A DNA stretch of 44,523 nucleotides from Syntrophaceae bacterium (GCA_013388675.1 JACAEW010000140.1:1-44523), one strand, 5' to 3'; counted from the stretch's first letter, positions 33,333 to 43,230 are shown. A program made the numbers and translations. The notes: generated by a model from the sequence alone, not told the origin.

Positions 33333-34385
33333 TCAGCGCGTGAGGGGATGGCCACCATAGGTGATGGCCTCGATGAGGTGGTTGGCTTTCGACGCCGCTT
33401 CGGGGGAAAGGGGGGCATAGTGGAGGGGTCTGGCAAATTTCTGGCCGTCGCGGATGATCCAGCGCAGCAACTTGACAACCTCTTCTGCTCTTTCCTTGTT
33501 TCTTCCCGCGTAGTTTTGCTCCCGGTACAAGACCAACCAGGTGAAGCTGCTGATGGGATAGCCGTTGTCGGCATGGGTGTCCGTGAGGGATATATGCGTG
33601 TCGTCCGGCAGGGGTACCTCGGCGGCCAAACTCACGGAATCCGGAGTGGGGCTAATGTACCTCCCATTCCGGTTTTTAACCGCACCCACGGTCATATCGT
33701 TTCCGAGCGCATAGATGAGTTCCACGTAGCCGATCGATCCGGGAATCTGTTTGACCGAACCGGCCACCCCCGGATTTCCCTTCGCTCCGGTTCCGACGGG
33801 CCAATTCAAGCTTTTCCCGGTTCCGACTTTTTCCTGCCACTCGGAAATGGTCTTGCTCAGGTATTCGCTGAAGATATGGGTTGTTCCGCTCCCGTCCGAG
33901 CGATGAACGACGCGGATATTCATGGCTGGAAGTTTCGCCTCTCCGTTGATGGCTGCAATCTTCTGATCATCCCATCTTTGGATTTTTCCCAGGAAAATAT
34001 CCGCCAGGACCCCGGGGGTGAATCTCAGCATGGGATTCTCGGGCAGGTTGTAGGTAAGGGCCACCGCCCCCAAACAGGTGGGGATGTGGATGACCGGGGC
34101 TCCGGCTTCCTTCATTTCCTGGGGGGTCATGAAGGCGTCGGTCCCCCCGAAGTCGATCTTCCTCTCAATGATCTGGCTGATCCCTCCTCCCGAACCTATT
34201 CCCTGATAATGGATTTTAATCCCGGTTTGACGAAAATAAGCATCGAAGATTCTGTGATAGAAGGGGAGGGGAAAGGTTGCGCCGGCCCCCCGCAATTCCC
34301 TTTCAACCGCCTTGGCCGGAGACGCGTTGAAGCCGAGAAAAAAAACAACTGCGAGACAAAGGAATCGAATGCTGCAGGTTTCCAT
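33333..34385 (-). CDS. pstS: PstS-like phosphate-binding protein
   Basis: This 350-residue protein has a signal peptide (residues 1-26, FLCLAVVFFLGFNASPAKA). The PstS signatures are GAGATFPLPFYHRIFDAYF, IGSGGGISQIIERKIDFGGTDAFM, and the phosphate-binding RSDGSGTTHIFSEYL. It should bind inorganic phosphate in the periplasm. No pstC, pstA, pstB or phoU is nearby, and the downstream gene is a hybrid kinase instead, which suggests a sensing role. AGGAGG precedes the ATG. A miniature inverted-repeat element starts 48 bases upstream of the start codon and may have displaced or supplied the promoter. Confidence 0.92.
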   Translation of the reverse strand: METCSIRFLCLAVVFFLGFNASPAKAVERELRGAGATFPLPFYHRIFDAYFRQTGIKIHYQGIGSGGGISQIIERKIDFGGTDAFMTPQEMKEAGAPVIHIPTCLGAVALTYNLPENPMLRFTPGVLADIFLGKIQRWDDQKIAAINGEAKLPAMNIRVVHRSDGSGTTHIFSEYLSKTISEWQEKVGTGKSLNWPVGTGAKGNPGVAGSVKQIPGSIGYVELIYALGNDMTVGAVKNRNGRYISPTPDSVSLAAEVPLPDDTHISLTDTHADNGYPISSFTWLVLYREQNYAGRNKERAEEVVKLLRWIIRDGQKFARPLHYAPLSPEAASKANHLIEAITYGGHPLTR

Positions 34386-34432
34386 GGGACCTCCTCGTAC
34401 GCCAATCGGTCTATTCCGATTTTTAGGCTTGA

Positions 34433-34665
34433 TTCGAAAAGTACGTGATCAATGAATTTCGGGGAATCATTCGTAAAAGGGCAGAGTCGCGCCCGGTAAC
34501 CAGGATTTTCCTTAAGACCCCGGCGCTCCCCAAAATCCCCCCTGCCCCTCTTTATCAAAGGGGGGGTGGGGGAGGGATTTCAAAGAGGGGTTGGCCATAC
34601 AAAATGTCTTGGCCAATTTCAGGCTTTTTTTGAAAGCGTGCGCGATGAATCACGTACTTTTCGAA
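34433..34665. mobile_element. 233-bp miniature inverted-repeat element upstream of pstS
   Basis: TTCGAAAAGTACGTGAT at 34433-34449 and its exact reverse complement at 34649-34665 bound 233 bases. Inside is a CCCC/GGGG hairpin of the dispersed repeat family (about 34531-34580). The element carries no gene. It fills the upstream region of pstS, so it may influence that promoter. The remaining sequence to 34894 has no gene and no further structure that I can see. Confidence 0.65.
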
Positions 34666-34894
34666 CATAACCGACTTTTACTTTAGCGTATTGATGTTAA
34701 AGAATTGTAAAAAATTGCAGGATTTGACGCCCGAAAGGCAATTCAAGGAACGAGGGGAAGAAGGGGAATTCAAATCGGCCGGGGGAGGCAAAGGATGGAC
34801 AGGGTCTTTCCACCCAATGGGTATCCGAAGCAAGAGCGCTCCATATAAGAATCGCCCCGGATGCCGTGGTCGGTCTCCTGGATTCCTGGCAGGG

Positions 34895-37800
34895 TCATGG
34901 ATACGGCCTTGCCGGTTGGCCGGGATTACCGGGGTCCTTTCGGGTTTTGATCCCTCCCAGGCTGCGGTTTGCCAGAACAGGAAATAGAACCCCCCCTCCC
35001 ATGGCCAGCATGTCCGGAAGATTCAAAGAAGGGACCCCCACCAGCCGGTTCAACCCGGGAACGAAGGAGGAGAGAACCCGCGTCCCGAGGGCCGCCCAAA
35101 AAACCGCCGTCAGAATGGGATTCCCAGGGCGGGGAACAGACCCGGGAGCACCCTTCTTTGACCTCCGGATGGAAAAAGCATGGGCCAGGACGCCGGTGTG
35201 GAGGGTTTGATAAGCCAAGGTTCCGGCCTGAGGGCCGCAGCCATGTCGCAAGATCCCGTAAGCTCCCACCCCGGCGGCGCCGGCGGCGATGAGCATCGCT
35301 TCCCGATTGGTTTCCCGGAGATTCGGCAAGGCGAAGGGGTCCGGCAGGCGATCCGGAGGCAAATGGGGATCGGGGAAGTCGAAGCAAAAACCCAGGACCA
35401 TCAGGCTCGTCCACAGGGAATCCAGGGGCTGGGAGCGGTAGCCAAGGTTGGCCGCCGTCGCGGCGGAGAGAAAGATCATTTCGCCCAGGGAGGCAATGAA
35501 CAGGAAATGAAGAGCCCTTTCCATGTTCCGGTAAAGGGAACGGCCCGCCTGGATGGCCGGGATGAGGGTGTGGAGTTCGTCCCTCTCTAGGACCAGGTCG
35601 GCCGCCCGCAGGGCCGTTTCCTTGCCGCTGATCCCCAGGGTCACTCCCACGTCAGCCATGCGGAGCGCCGGGGCGTCATTGATCCCATCCCCGACCATGG
35701 CCACCACCTGGCCCGAATTCTGGTAGGACTGAATGATCTGGGATTTCATGGACGGGCTGACTTTGGCGAAGACGTGGACGCGCGTGGCCAGGGACTGGCG
35801 GATTTCGGCGGGAACATCGGCGAGGAGGCCCGCGTCAAGAATCTTCATATCCTCGACGCCACTGATTCCCAATTTCTTGCCGATGGCATAGGCCGTAGGG
35901 GTTTGGTCGCCGGTGATGATGACCGTCTCGATTCCCAGGTGATGAAGACCGGCGATAAGCTTCCGGGCGTCCTTCCGCAGGGGGTCGGCCATGCCGATCA
36001 AACCCACCCAAATGAACCCCTTTTCATGTTCGTCGCCTGTTTCATCCGCAGAATAGGCGACCCCGAGAACCCGGAGGGCATCGCTGGCCATCTCCACATT
36101 CATCGATTCGATGACCCTGCGGTCTTCCGGCAGGAGAGGAACGACGTCGCCGTCCTTCAAATGCCGGTCGCACTTCTCCAGGACATCGAAAGGACTGCCT
36201 TTGATGGCGAAGAGTTCCTGGTTTTCAGGGGTTCGATGCAAGGAGGAAATAAAAGGGCGATTCTCTGAGCGAAAGGTCATGCGTTGAACGGGAAAGGCTC
36301 CGCGCAATTCTCCCACGGAAAAACCGGCCTTCAGGGCCAGCCGGAGGAGGGTCATTTCCGTGGAAGACCCGCGCAGGATGGCATGCCCGTCTTCCTCCAG
36401 GAATTCGGCTTCGTTGCACAAGACCGATATCTTGAGCAGTTGAAAGAGGTCAAAGCAAACGGATGGCCGAAGAAGCCGTTTTTCGAAGAAGAATTCGTCT
36501 TCCTCGACCTCGATCCTTTTCATTCCGCAGAATATGCGCAGGACGGTCATCCGATTCTGGGTGATCGTGCCGGTCTTGTCCAGGCAAACAACCTGGATCG
36601 CCCCCAGATTCCCCAGGGCGCCCAACCTCCGAACCCGGATGTGGTATTGCTTTAGGTTCCGGAGGGCGCCGGAAAGGAGGGCCGTGGCCAGGAAGGAGAA
36701 ACCCACGGGGAGGGCGGCGATAAAGACCGCCGGGGCCAGGCTAAGAAGCCGAAATCCCCCGTACCCGCGCAGAAGACCCAGCGCCAGGACGAAGCCGGCC
36801 CCGACGCAACCCCGCAAAAGCATCCGGCGGGCCATCCGATTCAGGAGCCGGATTGTGCGGGCCTCGGGGGGGAGAATTTCGCCCAGGAGGGTTTGGAGGC
36901 GGCCGAACTCGGTCGATCGTCCCGTGGCTACGACCACAGCCTTGCCGTTTCCGCCGGTGACCAGGGTCCCTTTGTAAACCATGTTGTGCCGTTCCGCCAC
37001 CGGAGTCCCGGGGGCCAGAGAAGCGGCGGTCTTGGGGGTGGGCAAGGATTCTCCGGTGAGGGCGGATTGGTCCACGGTCAGGTTTTTTGCCAGGATCACG
37101 CGCCCGTCGGCAGGCACCTCGATTCCCGCATGGAGAAGAAGGATATCGCCAGCTACAAGATCGGTTTCAGGTATTTCACGAAGGGCGGAATCCCGGATCA
37201 CCAAGGCGGTGGACTCTGAATCGCCCTCCTGGGTAAGGATGCTTTCCGCTCCCCTTTCCGTCAGATAGTCGATGACCGCGCCGGTGACCAGGGTCCCGAG
37301 TGTGAGGGCAGCCGTCGCCGGATTTCCGCGGATGAGAGTCAATACCCCGGTTATGCCCACCAAAGCACTGGAAAAGGACCTAAACTGGCTTGCCAGTATA
37401 TCGATGAAAGAGCGAGGGCGAAGCTCCCGGTAGGTATTCGGGCCCCAGCGCCGCAATCGACCACGGGCTGACTCGCCGCAGAGGCCTTGATCGGCGCTCG
37501 TTTCCATCTGCTGCAGCAGGTCTTCGGCACTCATGGAGTGCCAATGATTCAAGTCTGGAAAGCCGGAAGGTACAGCACTACCCCAGTTTTCCAGGACAGA
37601 ACCCTTCGGACCCGGGAGGATGAATGGCGCTTTTTGGCGGAGTCCCGGGGGGGAAAAGGGAGAACCGCCAATTCCCTGTCGATGAAATTCTTCGAGGATT
37701 TTTGTGAGGGGAGCAAGGACAACCTGCATCCCCCTGTCTGGATGGAAACGGATGATCAAATTTCCGGTGGCAGGGTTGGCCCGAACTTCCAAGACCTCGG

Positions 37801-37909
37801 GGATTAGGGAGAGTTTCCTTTCCAGAAAGGACTGAAGCCGGGAGGACCGGTGCAATCCGTGAACCTTGATTCTTGCTCTCCCCGGAATTTGGTGGAGGAT
37901 GCGGATCAT
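34895..37909 (-). CDS. P-type ATPase with HMA_2 N-terminus and altered ion-binding site
   Basis: This 1004-residue protein has an N-terminal HMA_2 domain (HQIPGRARIKVHGL, NPATGNLIIRF) and P2-type ATPase architecture. The catalytic parts are intact: TGES, phosphorylated D444 in CLDKTGTITQNRM, ITGDQTPTAYAI and GDGINDAPALRMAD. The ion site is not. The PEGLP motif reads PVGFS with V402 in place of the glutamate, TM5 reads ASLGE, and TM6 reads WTSLMVL, so S835 and L839 replace the Asn and Asp. It probably does not pump Ca-like ions. A different substrate, or a regulatory role, is likely. It pairs in sequence with the 8230 ATPase but stands alone. Confidence 0.9.
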   Translation of the reverse strand: MIRILHQIPGRARIKVHGLHRSSRLQSFLERKLSLIPEVLEVRANPATGNLIIRFHPDRGMQVVLAPLTKILEEFHRQGIGGSPFSPPGLRQKAPFILPGPKGSVLENWGSAVPSGFPDLNHWHSMSAEDLLQQMETSADQGLCGESARGRLRRWGPNTYRELRPRSFIDILASQFRSFSSALVGITGVLTLIRGNPATAALTLGTLVTGAVIDYLTERGAESILTQEGDSESTALVIRDSALREIPETDLVAGDILLLHAGIEVPADGRVILAKNLTVDQSALTGESLPTPKTAASLAPGTPVAERHNMVYKGTLVTGGNGKAVVVATGRSTEFGRLQTLLGEILPPEARTIRLLNRMARRMLLRGCVGAGFVLALGLLRGYGGFRLLSLAPAVFIAALPVGFSFLATALLSGALRNLKQYHIRVRRLGALGNLGAIQVVCLDKTGTITQNRMTVLRIFCGMKRIEVEEDEFFFEKRLLRPSVCFDLFQLLKISVLCNEAEFLEEDGHAILRGSSTEMTLLRLALKAGFSVGELRGAFPVQRMTFRSENRPFISSLHRTPENQELFAIKGSPFDVLEKCDRHLKDGDVVPLLPEDRRVIESMNVEMASDALRVLGVAYSADETGDEHEKGFIWVGLIGMADPLRKDARKLIAGLHHLGIETVIITGDQTPTAYAIGKKLGISGVEDMKILDAGLLADVPAEIRQSLATRVHVFAKVSPSMKSQIIQSYQNSGQVVAMVGDGINDAPALRMADVGVTLGISGKETALRAADLVLERDELHTLIPAIQAGRSLYRNMERALHFLFIASLGEMIFLSAATAANLGYRSQPLDSLWTSLMVLGFCFDFPDPHLPPDRLPDPFALPNLRETNREAMLIAAGAAGVGAYGILRHGCGPQAGTLAYQTLHTGVLAHAFSIRRSKKGAPGSVPRPGNPILTAVFWAALGTRVLSSFVPGLNRLVGVPSLNLPDMLAMGGGVLFPVLANRSLGGIKTRKDPGNPGQPARPYP

Positions 37910-38142
37910 CGTTTCCCTTCGCCGCTTTTTCTGATTCGGGCACCATCGGCCCCTTTGTTCTTCAGCATGTTATTCCAGGTGCCTCGATTCTGCAACCCTC
38001 TTTTCATAGGGTCTTTTTCGCCCCGGGAAGACTGGGCCGGATTTTTTTCTTTTTTTACAAAAAAGTAAACCAGCCATAACGGTGTTTTGTTATTCTATTC
38101 CTGAGAAAGGACCTGAATGTTCCCGGAAATTTATTCGATGCG

Positions 38143-38961
38143 ATGAAAAACCTCTGGGGCTCTTTCGGACAAAGAACGGTTGGGTACGGCGGATTAAGGG
38201 TTTTGAATCCTTTTCCTTCAGGGTTGAGAAAAAGAATCGACAGACTTCCCCGGGGGCTAGCCTTGGCCTGCGGGGTCCTTTTTTCAGCCCTTGTCCTTTT
38301 GTTCGCCTCGCTTCTCCTCCGGAATATTTTCCAGCCGCTTCTTGCTCCTCTCATCGAACTGGAAAATTTTAAACAGGCCTTGCAAAGATGGCAGGGGGAT
38401 TTCGGCTCCTGGATGCCGGTGATCTTTATCCTGGTCCACGCATCCCAGGTGGTGGCTGCGCCCATTCCGGGGGAGGTGACCGGATTCATGGCCGGCCTAC
38501 TGTTCGGAGTCCATCCCGGTTTTTTGTATTCCATGGTGGGCCTCATCCTCGGTTCCTGCCTGGATTTCTACTTGGGGAGGTGGCTGGGAAAACACCTTCT
38601 CCATAAGGTAATTCCCCGGGAGATCCTGGAGAATTTCGGGTTTCTCCTCAAGAAGGAGGGAAAGCTCATCGCCTTCCTCCTTTTTTTGCTTCCCGGATTC
38701 CCCAAGGATTTTCTAAGCTATTTTCTGGGAATGACTCCCATGAACTTCGGGGCCTTCGTTTTGGTGATGGCCGCCGGGAGAGCCCCGGCCACATGGGTCC
38801 TGGCCCTTCAGGGGGCCCAGGTCGCCCGGGGAAATTATCCGGTCTTCTGGGGGCTCATCGGCGCGGCGGCTATCCTTCTGCTCGTCTTCTATGCCTATCG
38901 GAAAAGGATGTACGGTTGGATACGCCGAAGGTCATGGCCAGGGAATTACCCGGTTCATTGA
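38143..38961 (+). CDS. VTT-domain (TVP38/DedA-like) membrane protein
   Basis: This 272-residue protein has a membrane segment at about 35-65 and then the VTT core. The core shows the re-entrant-loop motif (AAPIPGEVTGFMAGLLFGVHPGFLYSMVGLILGSCLDFYLGRWLGK) and a second half with LFLLPGFPKDFLSYFLGMTPMNFGAFV. VTT/DedA proteins move lipids or lipid carriers across the membrane, for example undecaprenyl phosphate or phospholipids; the exact substrate is unknown. No strong ribosome site precedes the ATG, so the start may lie further in. It ends 17 bases before the convergent phosphatase-like gene. Confidence 0.85.
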   Translation: MKNLWGSFGQRTVGYGGLRVLNPFPSGLRKRIDRLPRGLALACGVLFSALVLLFASLLLRNIFQPLLAPLIELENFKQALQRWQGDFGSWMPVIFILVHASQVVAAPIPGEVTGFMAGLLFGVHPGFLYSMVGLILGSCLDFYLGRWLGKHLLHKVIPREILENFGFLLKKEGKLIAFLLFLLPGFPKDFLSYFLGMTPMNFGAFVLVMAAGRAPATWVLALQGAQVARGNYPVFWGLIGAAAILLLVFYAYRKRMYGWIRRRSWPGNYPVH

Positions 38962-38977
38962 GGTCACGCCGGGAAGC

Positions 38978-41080
38978 TCAAGGGACTAAGGAGAAGAGGA
39001 TTTTTCCCCGTGCCTGGGCCGGGGGGGGGATTCCCATTAGCCGGGAGATCGTCGGGGCCAGGTCGACGGCATGGATGCCCGGGATCGGACCCTGCCGGCG
39101 GATTCCCGGGCCCGAGGCCAGGAATACGGCCCGCAGGTTGACTTGATGAGGAATGTCAACCAGGTTCGGCAGGTGCCCGTGGCTGCCGAAAAACGGGGCC
39201 AGGGCAATCCTTTTTTCGGGAGTGGAGGCATTGAACTGGTAGGGCGGACGGAGGACCGCCACCACATCGCCGCTTCTCGTGGGGTGGAGAGAATCACTCC
39301 CATCCACATTCCCCAGTTCCTCTTTCTTCAAGATTTTCAGAACCACCTGTTTGCCGGGATTCTCCGGGTCCTTAAGATTCCGAAAGGCGGCAAGAATCTC
39401 ATCCCGAACTTTTTCATAGTGGGCAGCAGGAACGACCCCGCCCGGGTCGCGTCCTTCAAGGCTGATGTAGACCTGCACCGTGGCCCCCGAATAACAGGCC
39501 TTAGCCAGAGTCGGGGCTCCCCCGGGGCGGCAATTGGCGGTCTGCGCGGTTGATTGTAAACCCGCATCCTCGAGTATCTTCCCGGTGTTGACCGCGTACC
39601 AGTGGGGGGCAAACCCGTGGTCGGAGGCGGCGAAAACCGTGACATAAGGTCCCATAAGCTGACGGGCTAGGGCGAGTTTGGCATCGGCGCCGGAATAGGC
39701 GCTGCGGATGTATCCTTCCCGTTCGGTGACGCGATGATCCAAGTCCCCTTGGCAGCGCCTCCGGTCATAGCAGGGATTGGGCGTACCATCCATATCCGAG
39801 GGGGTGATGAGTCCCAGAAAATGGTGTTGGAATTCGTCGGGAACGGGATAGCCCACCAGGGCGAGGTCCGTTTGGGGCTGCAGCGTCTCGAGAATAAACG
39901 TGGTAACGGCATTCCCGTAGGTCGCCTCCAGGTCGAGCCCCTGCTGGACGTAGGTTTCTTCGTCGATGATCCCCGCCTGCAGCGGGGCTGCGTCGGCCAG
40001 GATGTAGCCGGGGAGGTTCTCGGCGATGTATTTTTCCAGCCGATCTTCTCCCGGCCCTCCAGGCGGCAGCGAATTGCAGGCATCGGTTGTACATGTGGCC
40101 GTCACCCGGGCCACGGGGGTGAAATAAAGCTTGAACCTGCCCAGGTCGGGTTCCAGGATGATCAATTTCACGTAAAAACTTGCCGCCTGACCGGCCCGTG
40201 GCCCGGTTAACCCGCTCGGGCCGGGCAGCTTGACTTCCTTGAATTCACCCGAAGCCAAATCCACGGACTGGCAGGAGACATTTTTGGAACATCCGCCGGG
40301 CACCAGAATGACGCGATCGTAAGTCGGGAGTCCGTCAACCTGGCTGTCGAAAACATACACGTCGTAAACTCGATCCGGGTTCTCTGCGGGTTTCCAGGTT
40401 GGAATCTTGAATACCGCCTGCCTCGGGGGGGCGGCGGGGTCTCCCTTGGGGACGTTTATCCATCCATCGGCGGGCAAAAAGGAGGCCGCCTGATAGGAAA
40501 CTCCGAAGGCGGCAGCACCCGTTTCCTCCTCAGTGGAGAAAGGCGCGGCAAGGACCCCCCGGTTGGAAAAATAACTCCCGAATTCCACCGTCGGACCGGC
40601 GATCTTGGCGTTCAGCCCGCCCACCCAATGGACCTGGGCCACTTTCCTGCCTGCCCGTTCCGCGGCCGCGGCCAGGGTGTCGGCCTGAAGGATGTCGGGC
40701 ATAGAATAGAAAGTCGGTTTGTTGAAATCCCCGCCGATGCGGTGAAAGGTGTTGTTCGTGGAGCCGTGTTGCGCAGGGTATGCCCCCGTTGCAAGGGAGT
40801 ACCAGCAGACCCCGGAATTGGTGGGGAAGGGGGGAGCCATCCCGTTTTGCCCCAAGACTCCCTGGTCTATAAGCTGCCGATAGGTGGTCATGAAACCCTG
40901 CCGGGCGTAGCTTTCCATCAAGTCGGGCCGCATGCCGTCGGCGACGAAGAACAAAACTCTGGGGGCCGCCGGTTTTCCCTGCGCCAACCGATCCTGGGAG
41001 ACTTTTGAACCGGCTACACACCCTTGCCCCCAGAAAAATCCAAGGACTGCAGCGAGGAAGAAAAAAACTCTTTTGTTCAT
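38978..41080 (-). CDS. Alkaline-phosphatase-superfamily phosphodiesterase, secreted
   Basis: The protein has 700 residues. A hydrophobic leader ([21 protein letters not shown]) ends in a cysteine that could be lipidated, although the lipobox is weak. The nucleotide pyrophosphatase/phosphodiesterase motifs are present: [12 protein letters not shown] with metal Asp, [22 protein letters not shown] with a Ser where NPP enzymes have the nucleophilic Thr, [21 protein letters not shown], and the final SHGHLPN. It should hydrolyse phosphoesters or phosphodiesters outside the cytoplasm. Several cysteines in the middle (CSKNVSC, CTTDACN) could form disulfides. It is a different branch from the phosphatase at 18.2 kb. 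Confidence 0.85.
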   Translation of the reverse strand: MNKRVFFFLAAVLGFFWGQGCVAGSKVSQDRLAQGKPAAPRVLFFVADGMRPDLMESYARQGFMTTYRQLIDQGVLGQNGMAPPFPTNSGVCWYSLATGAYPAQHGSTNNTFHRIGGDFNKPTFYSMPDILQADTLAAAAERAGRKVAQVHWVGGLNAKIAGPTVEFGSYFSNRGVLAAPFSTEEETGAAAFGVSYQAASFLPADGWINVPKGDPAAPPRQAVFKIPTWKPAENPDRVYDVYVFDSQVDGLPTYDRVILVPGGCSKNVSCQSVDLASGEFKEVKLPGPSGLTGPRAGQAASFYVKLIILEPDLGRFKLYFTPVARVTATCTTDACNSLPPGGPGEDRLEKYIAENLPGYILADAAPLQAGIIDEETYVQQGLDLEATYGNAVTTFILETLQPQTDLALVGYPVPDEFQHHFLGLITPSDMDGTPNPCYDRRRCQGDLDHRVTEREGYIRSAYSGADAKLALARQLMGPYVTVFAASDHGFAPHWYAVNTGKILEDAGLQSTAQTANCRPGGAPTLAKACYSGATVQVYISLEGRDPGGVVPAAHYEKVRDEILAAFRNLKDPENPGKQVVLKILKKEELGNVDGSDSLHPTRSGDVVAVLRPPYQFNASTPEKRIALAPFFGSHGHLPNLVDIPHQVNLRAVFLASGPGIRRQGPIPGIHAVDLAPTISRLMGIPPPAQARGKILFSLVP

Positions 41081-41364
41081 GCTGGGGGGCCTTTAGGCAG
41101 GTCCCGGGTCCCCTCGAGGTCTTGACCCGATCCCAATAGGGTTTGGGCCTCTATTCTTTCGCCAGCCACTTTCAGGAGATCGAGGGTCTGCTGCTGGTTG
41201 CGGCATAGGCAGGCCCAGCAGCCAGTTGGGCCCTCGGCCAAGCGGCCCAGTCCGTCCGCATCGGGCAAGACCCCACACCGTGTCGCCAGGGTCAAGTCGC
41301 GAGCCCGGAGGCGGAATCCGTCGGCAAGCGACCAAGAAGCTAAAAGTTGGGTAATTGGACTCAT
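41077..41364 (-). CDS. Possible small protein upstream of the phosphodiesterase
   Basis: This is a 95-codon frame whose TGA overlaps the next ATG (ATGA), which hints at translational coupling. The translation is moderately helical with three cysteines (GCWACLC) but matches no family I know. In GC-rich DNA a frame of this length can arise by chance, and no ribosome site is clear. It is listed as possible only. Confidence 0.25.
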   Translation of the reverse strand: MSPITQLLASWSLADGFRLRARDLTLATRCGVLPDADGLGRLAEGPTGCWACLCRNQQQTLDLLKVAGERIEAQTLLGSGQDLEGTRDLPKGPPA

Positions 41365-41405
41365 GGCGATGCGCGAAGCAAGATGGGTCCACAGAACCCC
41401 CTACA

Positions 41406-42743
41406 TTATGTCCCCACCGTTTCCAGCGCCTCTCGCATGATGGTTACGATCCTGTCCACCTCATCCTCGCTGATGATCAGCGGGGGGGCAAAAGCCAGAA
41501 TATCGCCGATGCTGCGGGTGAAAAGGCCGCGATCCAGGCAGGCCTGGCGCACCTTGTTGCCCAGATTGGCCGGGGCTTTACTTTCCTTGTCGGCCACCAA
41601 TTCCACCGCGCACATTAACCCCAGGCCGCGCACATCGCCCACCTTGGGGAACTCGAGCAGCGATTGCAGCCCGGCCAGCAGGCGCCGGCCGCGTTGCTTG
41701 GCCCGTTCGGCCAACCCCCCACGCTCCAGAATGTCCAGGTTTTTCAACCCCACCGCGCAGCAGGTAGGATGGCCTGAATAGGTGTAGGCATGCATCCACC
41801 GCTGGCCATACTCCGCTGTCCGAATCGCATCGCGGATTTCATCGGAAATCTGGATGCCTCCCAGGGGCAGGTAGCCGCTGGTGATGCCCTTGGCAAAAGA
41901 CATGATATCGGGCTGAACCCCCCACCGTCGCAGGGCAAACCAATCTCCGGTACGGCCAAACCCGGTAATCACTTCATCGGCGATCAGCAGCACCTGGTGG
42001 CGATCGCAAATTTGGCGCAGATGGGGAAAATAATCATCCGGCGGCACAATTACTCCCCCGGCCCCCTGAACCGGCTCGGCGATGACTGCGCCCACCGTAT
42101 CCGGTCCCTCGCGCAGAATGGCCTCCTCCACCAGGCGGGCTGCCGCCTGGCCGATGGTTTCGCCCGCTTTGACCTCGCCGTCAAAGCGGTAGGGATAAGG
42201 CGCGGCCACATGAACAAAGCCCGGTACGCGGGGCTCAAACATCTCCCAATACATAGGAAGGCCCGTGGCGCTCATGGCCGCCAGGGTGACGCCATGATAG
42301 GCCCGGTGACGGGCGATGATTTTGACCTTGCCCGGCTTGCCCTTGCGCTTCCAATAGTAGCGCACCGTTTTAAAGGCGCTTTCGTTCGCTTCGGCCCCGC
42401 CGGAGGCGAAGTAGGTGGTGTTCAAGTTGGGGTAGGCAAAGCCGGCCAATCTTTCGGCCAGCTCGATGGCTCGCAGATTGGACGAGCCGATGTAGGTGGA
42501 ACAGAAAGCCAGTTCGCTCATTTGTTTGCGGGCGGCCTCGGCCAATTCCGTGTTGCCGTGGCCGATGAGCACATTCCACAAACCGGCCAGGCCGTCGATG
42601 TACTCTTTTCCTTCCACCGTTCTTAACCATACCCCATGGCCCGATTCGATGAGCAGCGGGGCCCGGTGGTCTGTCGGGTGGTGTAACGGATGGAGCAAAT
42701 GGTCCTGGTCCTGCTCAAGCAGGGTGTTTGGGTTCGGCATCAT
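41406..42743 (-). CDS. Class III (omega) aminotransferase
   Basis: This 445-residue PLP enzyme is of the class III aminotransferase family. Seen are GLAGLWNVLIGHGNTELA, the PLP-phosphate loop TTYFASGGAEANESAFK, RHRAYHGVTLAAMSATG, AVIAEPVQGAGGVIVPP, the cofactor Asp in LLIADEVITGFGRTG, and the catalytic Lys in SFAKGITSGYLPLGG. It resembles omega-amino acid or diamine:pyruvate aminotransferases that convert substrates such as beta-alanine or putrescine. The donor cannot be fixed from sequence. GGAGG lies five bases before the first ATG and eight before the second. It has no obvious pathway partner in the window. Confidence 0.92.
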   Translation of the reverse strand: MMPNPNTLLEQDQDHLLHPLHHPTDHRAPLLIESGHGVWLRTVEGKEYIDGLAGLWNVLIGHGNTELAEAARKQMSELAFCSTYIGSSNLRAIELAERLAGFAYPNLNTTYFASGGAEANESAFKTVRYYWKRKGKPGKVKIIARHRAYHGVTLAAMSATGLPMYWEMFEPRVPGFVHVAAPYPYRFDGEVKAGETIGQAAARLVEEAILREGPDTVGAVIAEPVQGAGGVIVPPDDYFPHLRQICDRHQVLLIADEVITGFGRTGDWFALRRWGVQPDIMSFAKGITSGYLPLGGIQISDEIRDAIRTAEYGQRWMHAYTYSGHPTCCAVGLKNLDILERGGLAERAKQRGRRLLAGLQSLLEFPKVGDVRGLGLMCAVELVADKESKAPANLGNKVRQACLDRGLFTRSIGDILAFAPPLIISEDEVDRIVTIMREALETVGT

Positions 42744-43128
42744 AACGACCTCCAGATGATTTAGGGTCTTTCAAATGGCCTCGTTACAATTGGGAGGGTC
42801 CCGTAAAAAGCCGGAAATAGGACTTCCCCGTCGATGGGAAGCGGAAAAAAGGTCCCACCGAGCCCATAACGGGGTCCGTGGGCAAGAATTTTATACCGGC
42901 CATGCGGACGCACCCGCATTCTTAGTTCTAAGTGCTCGGGCATCCTTTTCCATTTTACCGGTTTTCATGGGAAAAGAAAGAACATTCGATATTGAACCTG
43001 GATCGCTTTCAGTCTGACCTCTCGGGGGGGGAGCGCTGTTTTCCTACCGCTAACTGAAGACGGGATCTCGCAACTGTTCAGCCAAACGAGAAAAGATTTC
43101 CCAATAGGCGAGGAACCCTGGAAATCCC
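42744..43128. other. Gap without a convincing gene
   Basis: With the repeat and terminator listed next this forms a 666-base non-coding stretch. The open frames are short and lack ribosome sites and recognisable domains. The part up to about 42900 includes the leader of the aminotransferase gene on the minus strand. Confidence 0.4.
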
Positions 43129-43162
43129 CCTTGATCCCCCTTTATCAAAACGGGAAATTCGC
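43129..43162. repeat. CCCCCTT repeat (degenerate copy)
   Basis: AATCCCCCTTGATCCCCCTTTATCAAAA matches the left half of the dispersed palindromic repeat, but its right half is degenerate (CGGGAAA in place of GGGGGA). It appears to be a decaying copy. Confidence 0.55.
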
Positions 43163-43183
43163 TTTGATTTTTCTAAATCAATT

Positions 43184-43230
43184 AAAAAAGCTCTCCTCCG
43201 TTTGATAAAGGCAAGCCGGGAGGAGTTTTT
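43184..43230. terminator. Bidirectional terminator
   Basis: CTCCTCC (43193-43199) pairs with GGAGGAG (43219-43225), with an A-run before and a T-run after. It can serve the minus-strand DksA-like gene that ends at 43410, although it lies 180 bases past the stop. The remaining bases 43231-43409 hold weak inverted repeats only. Confidence 0.5.
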
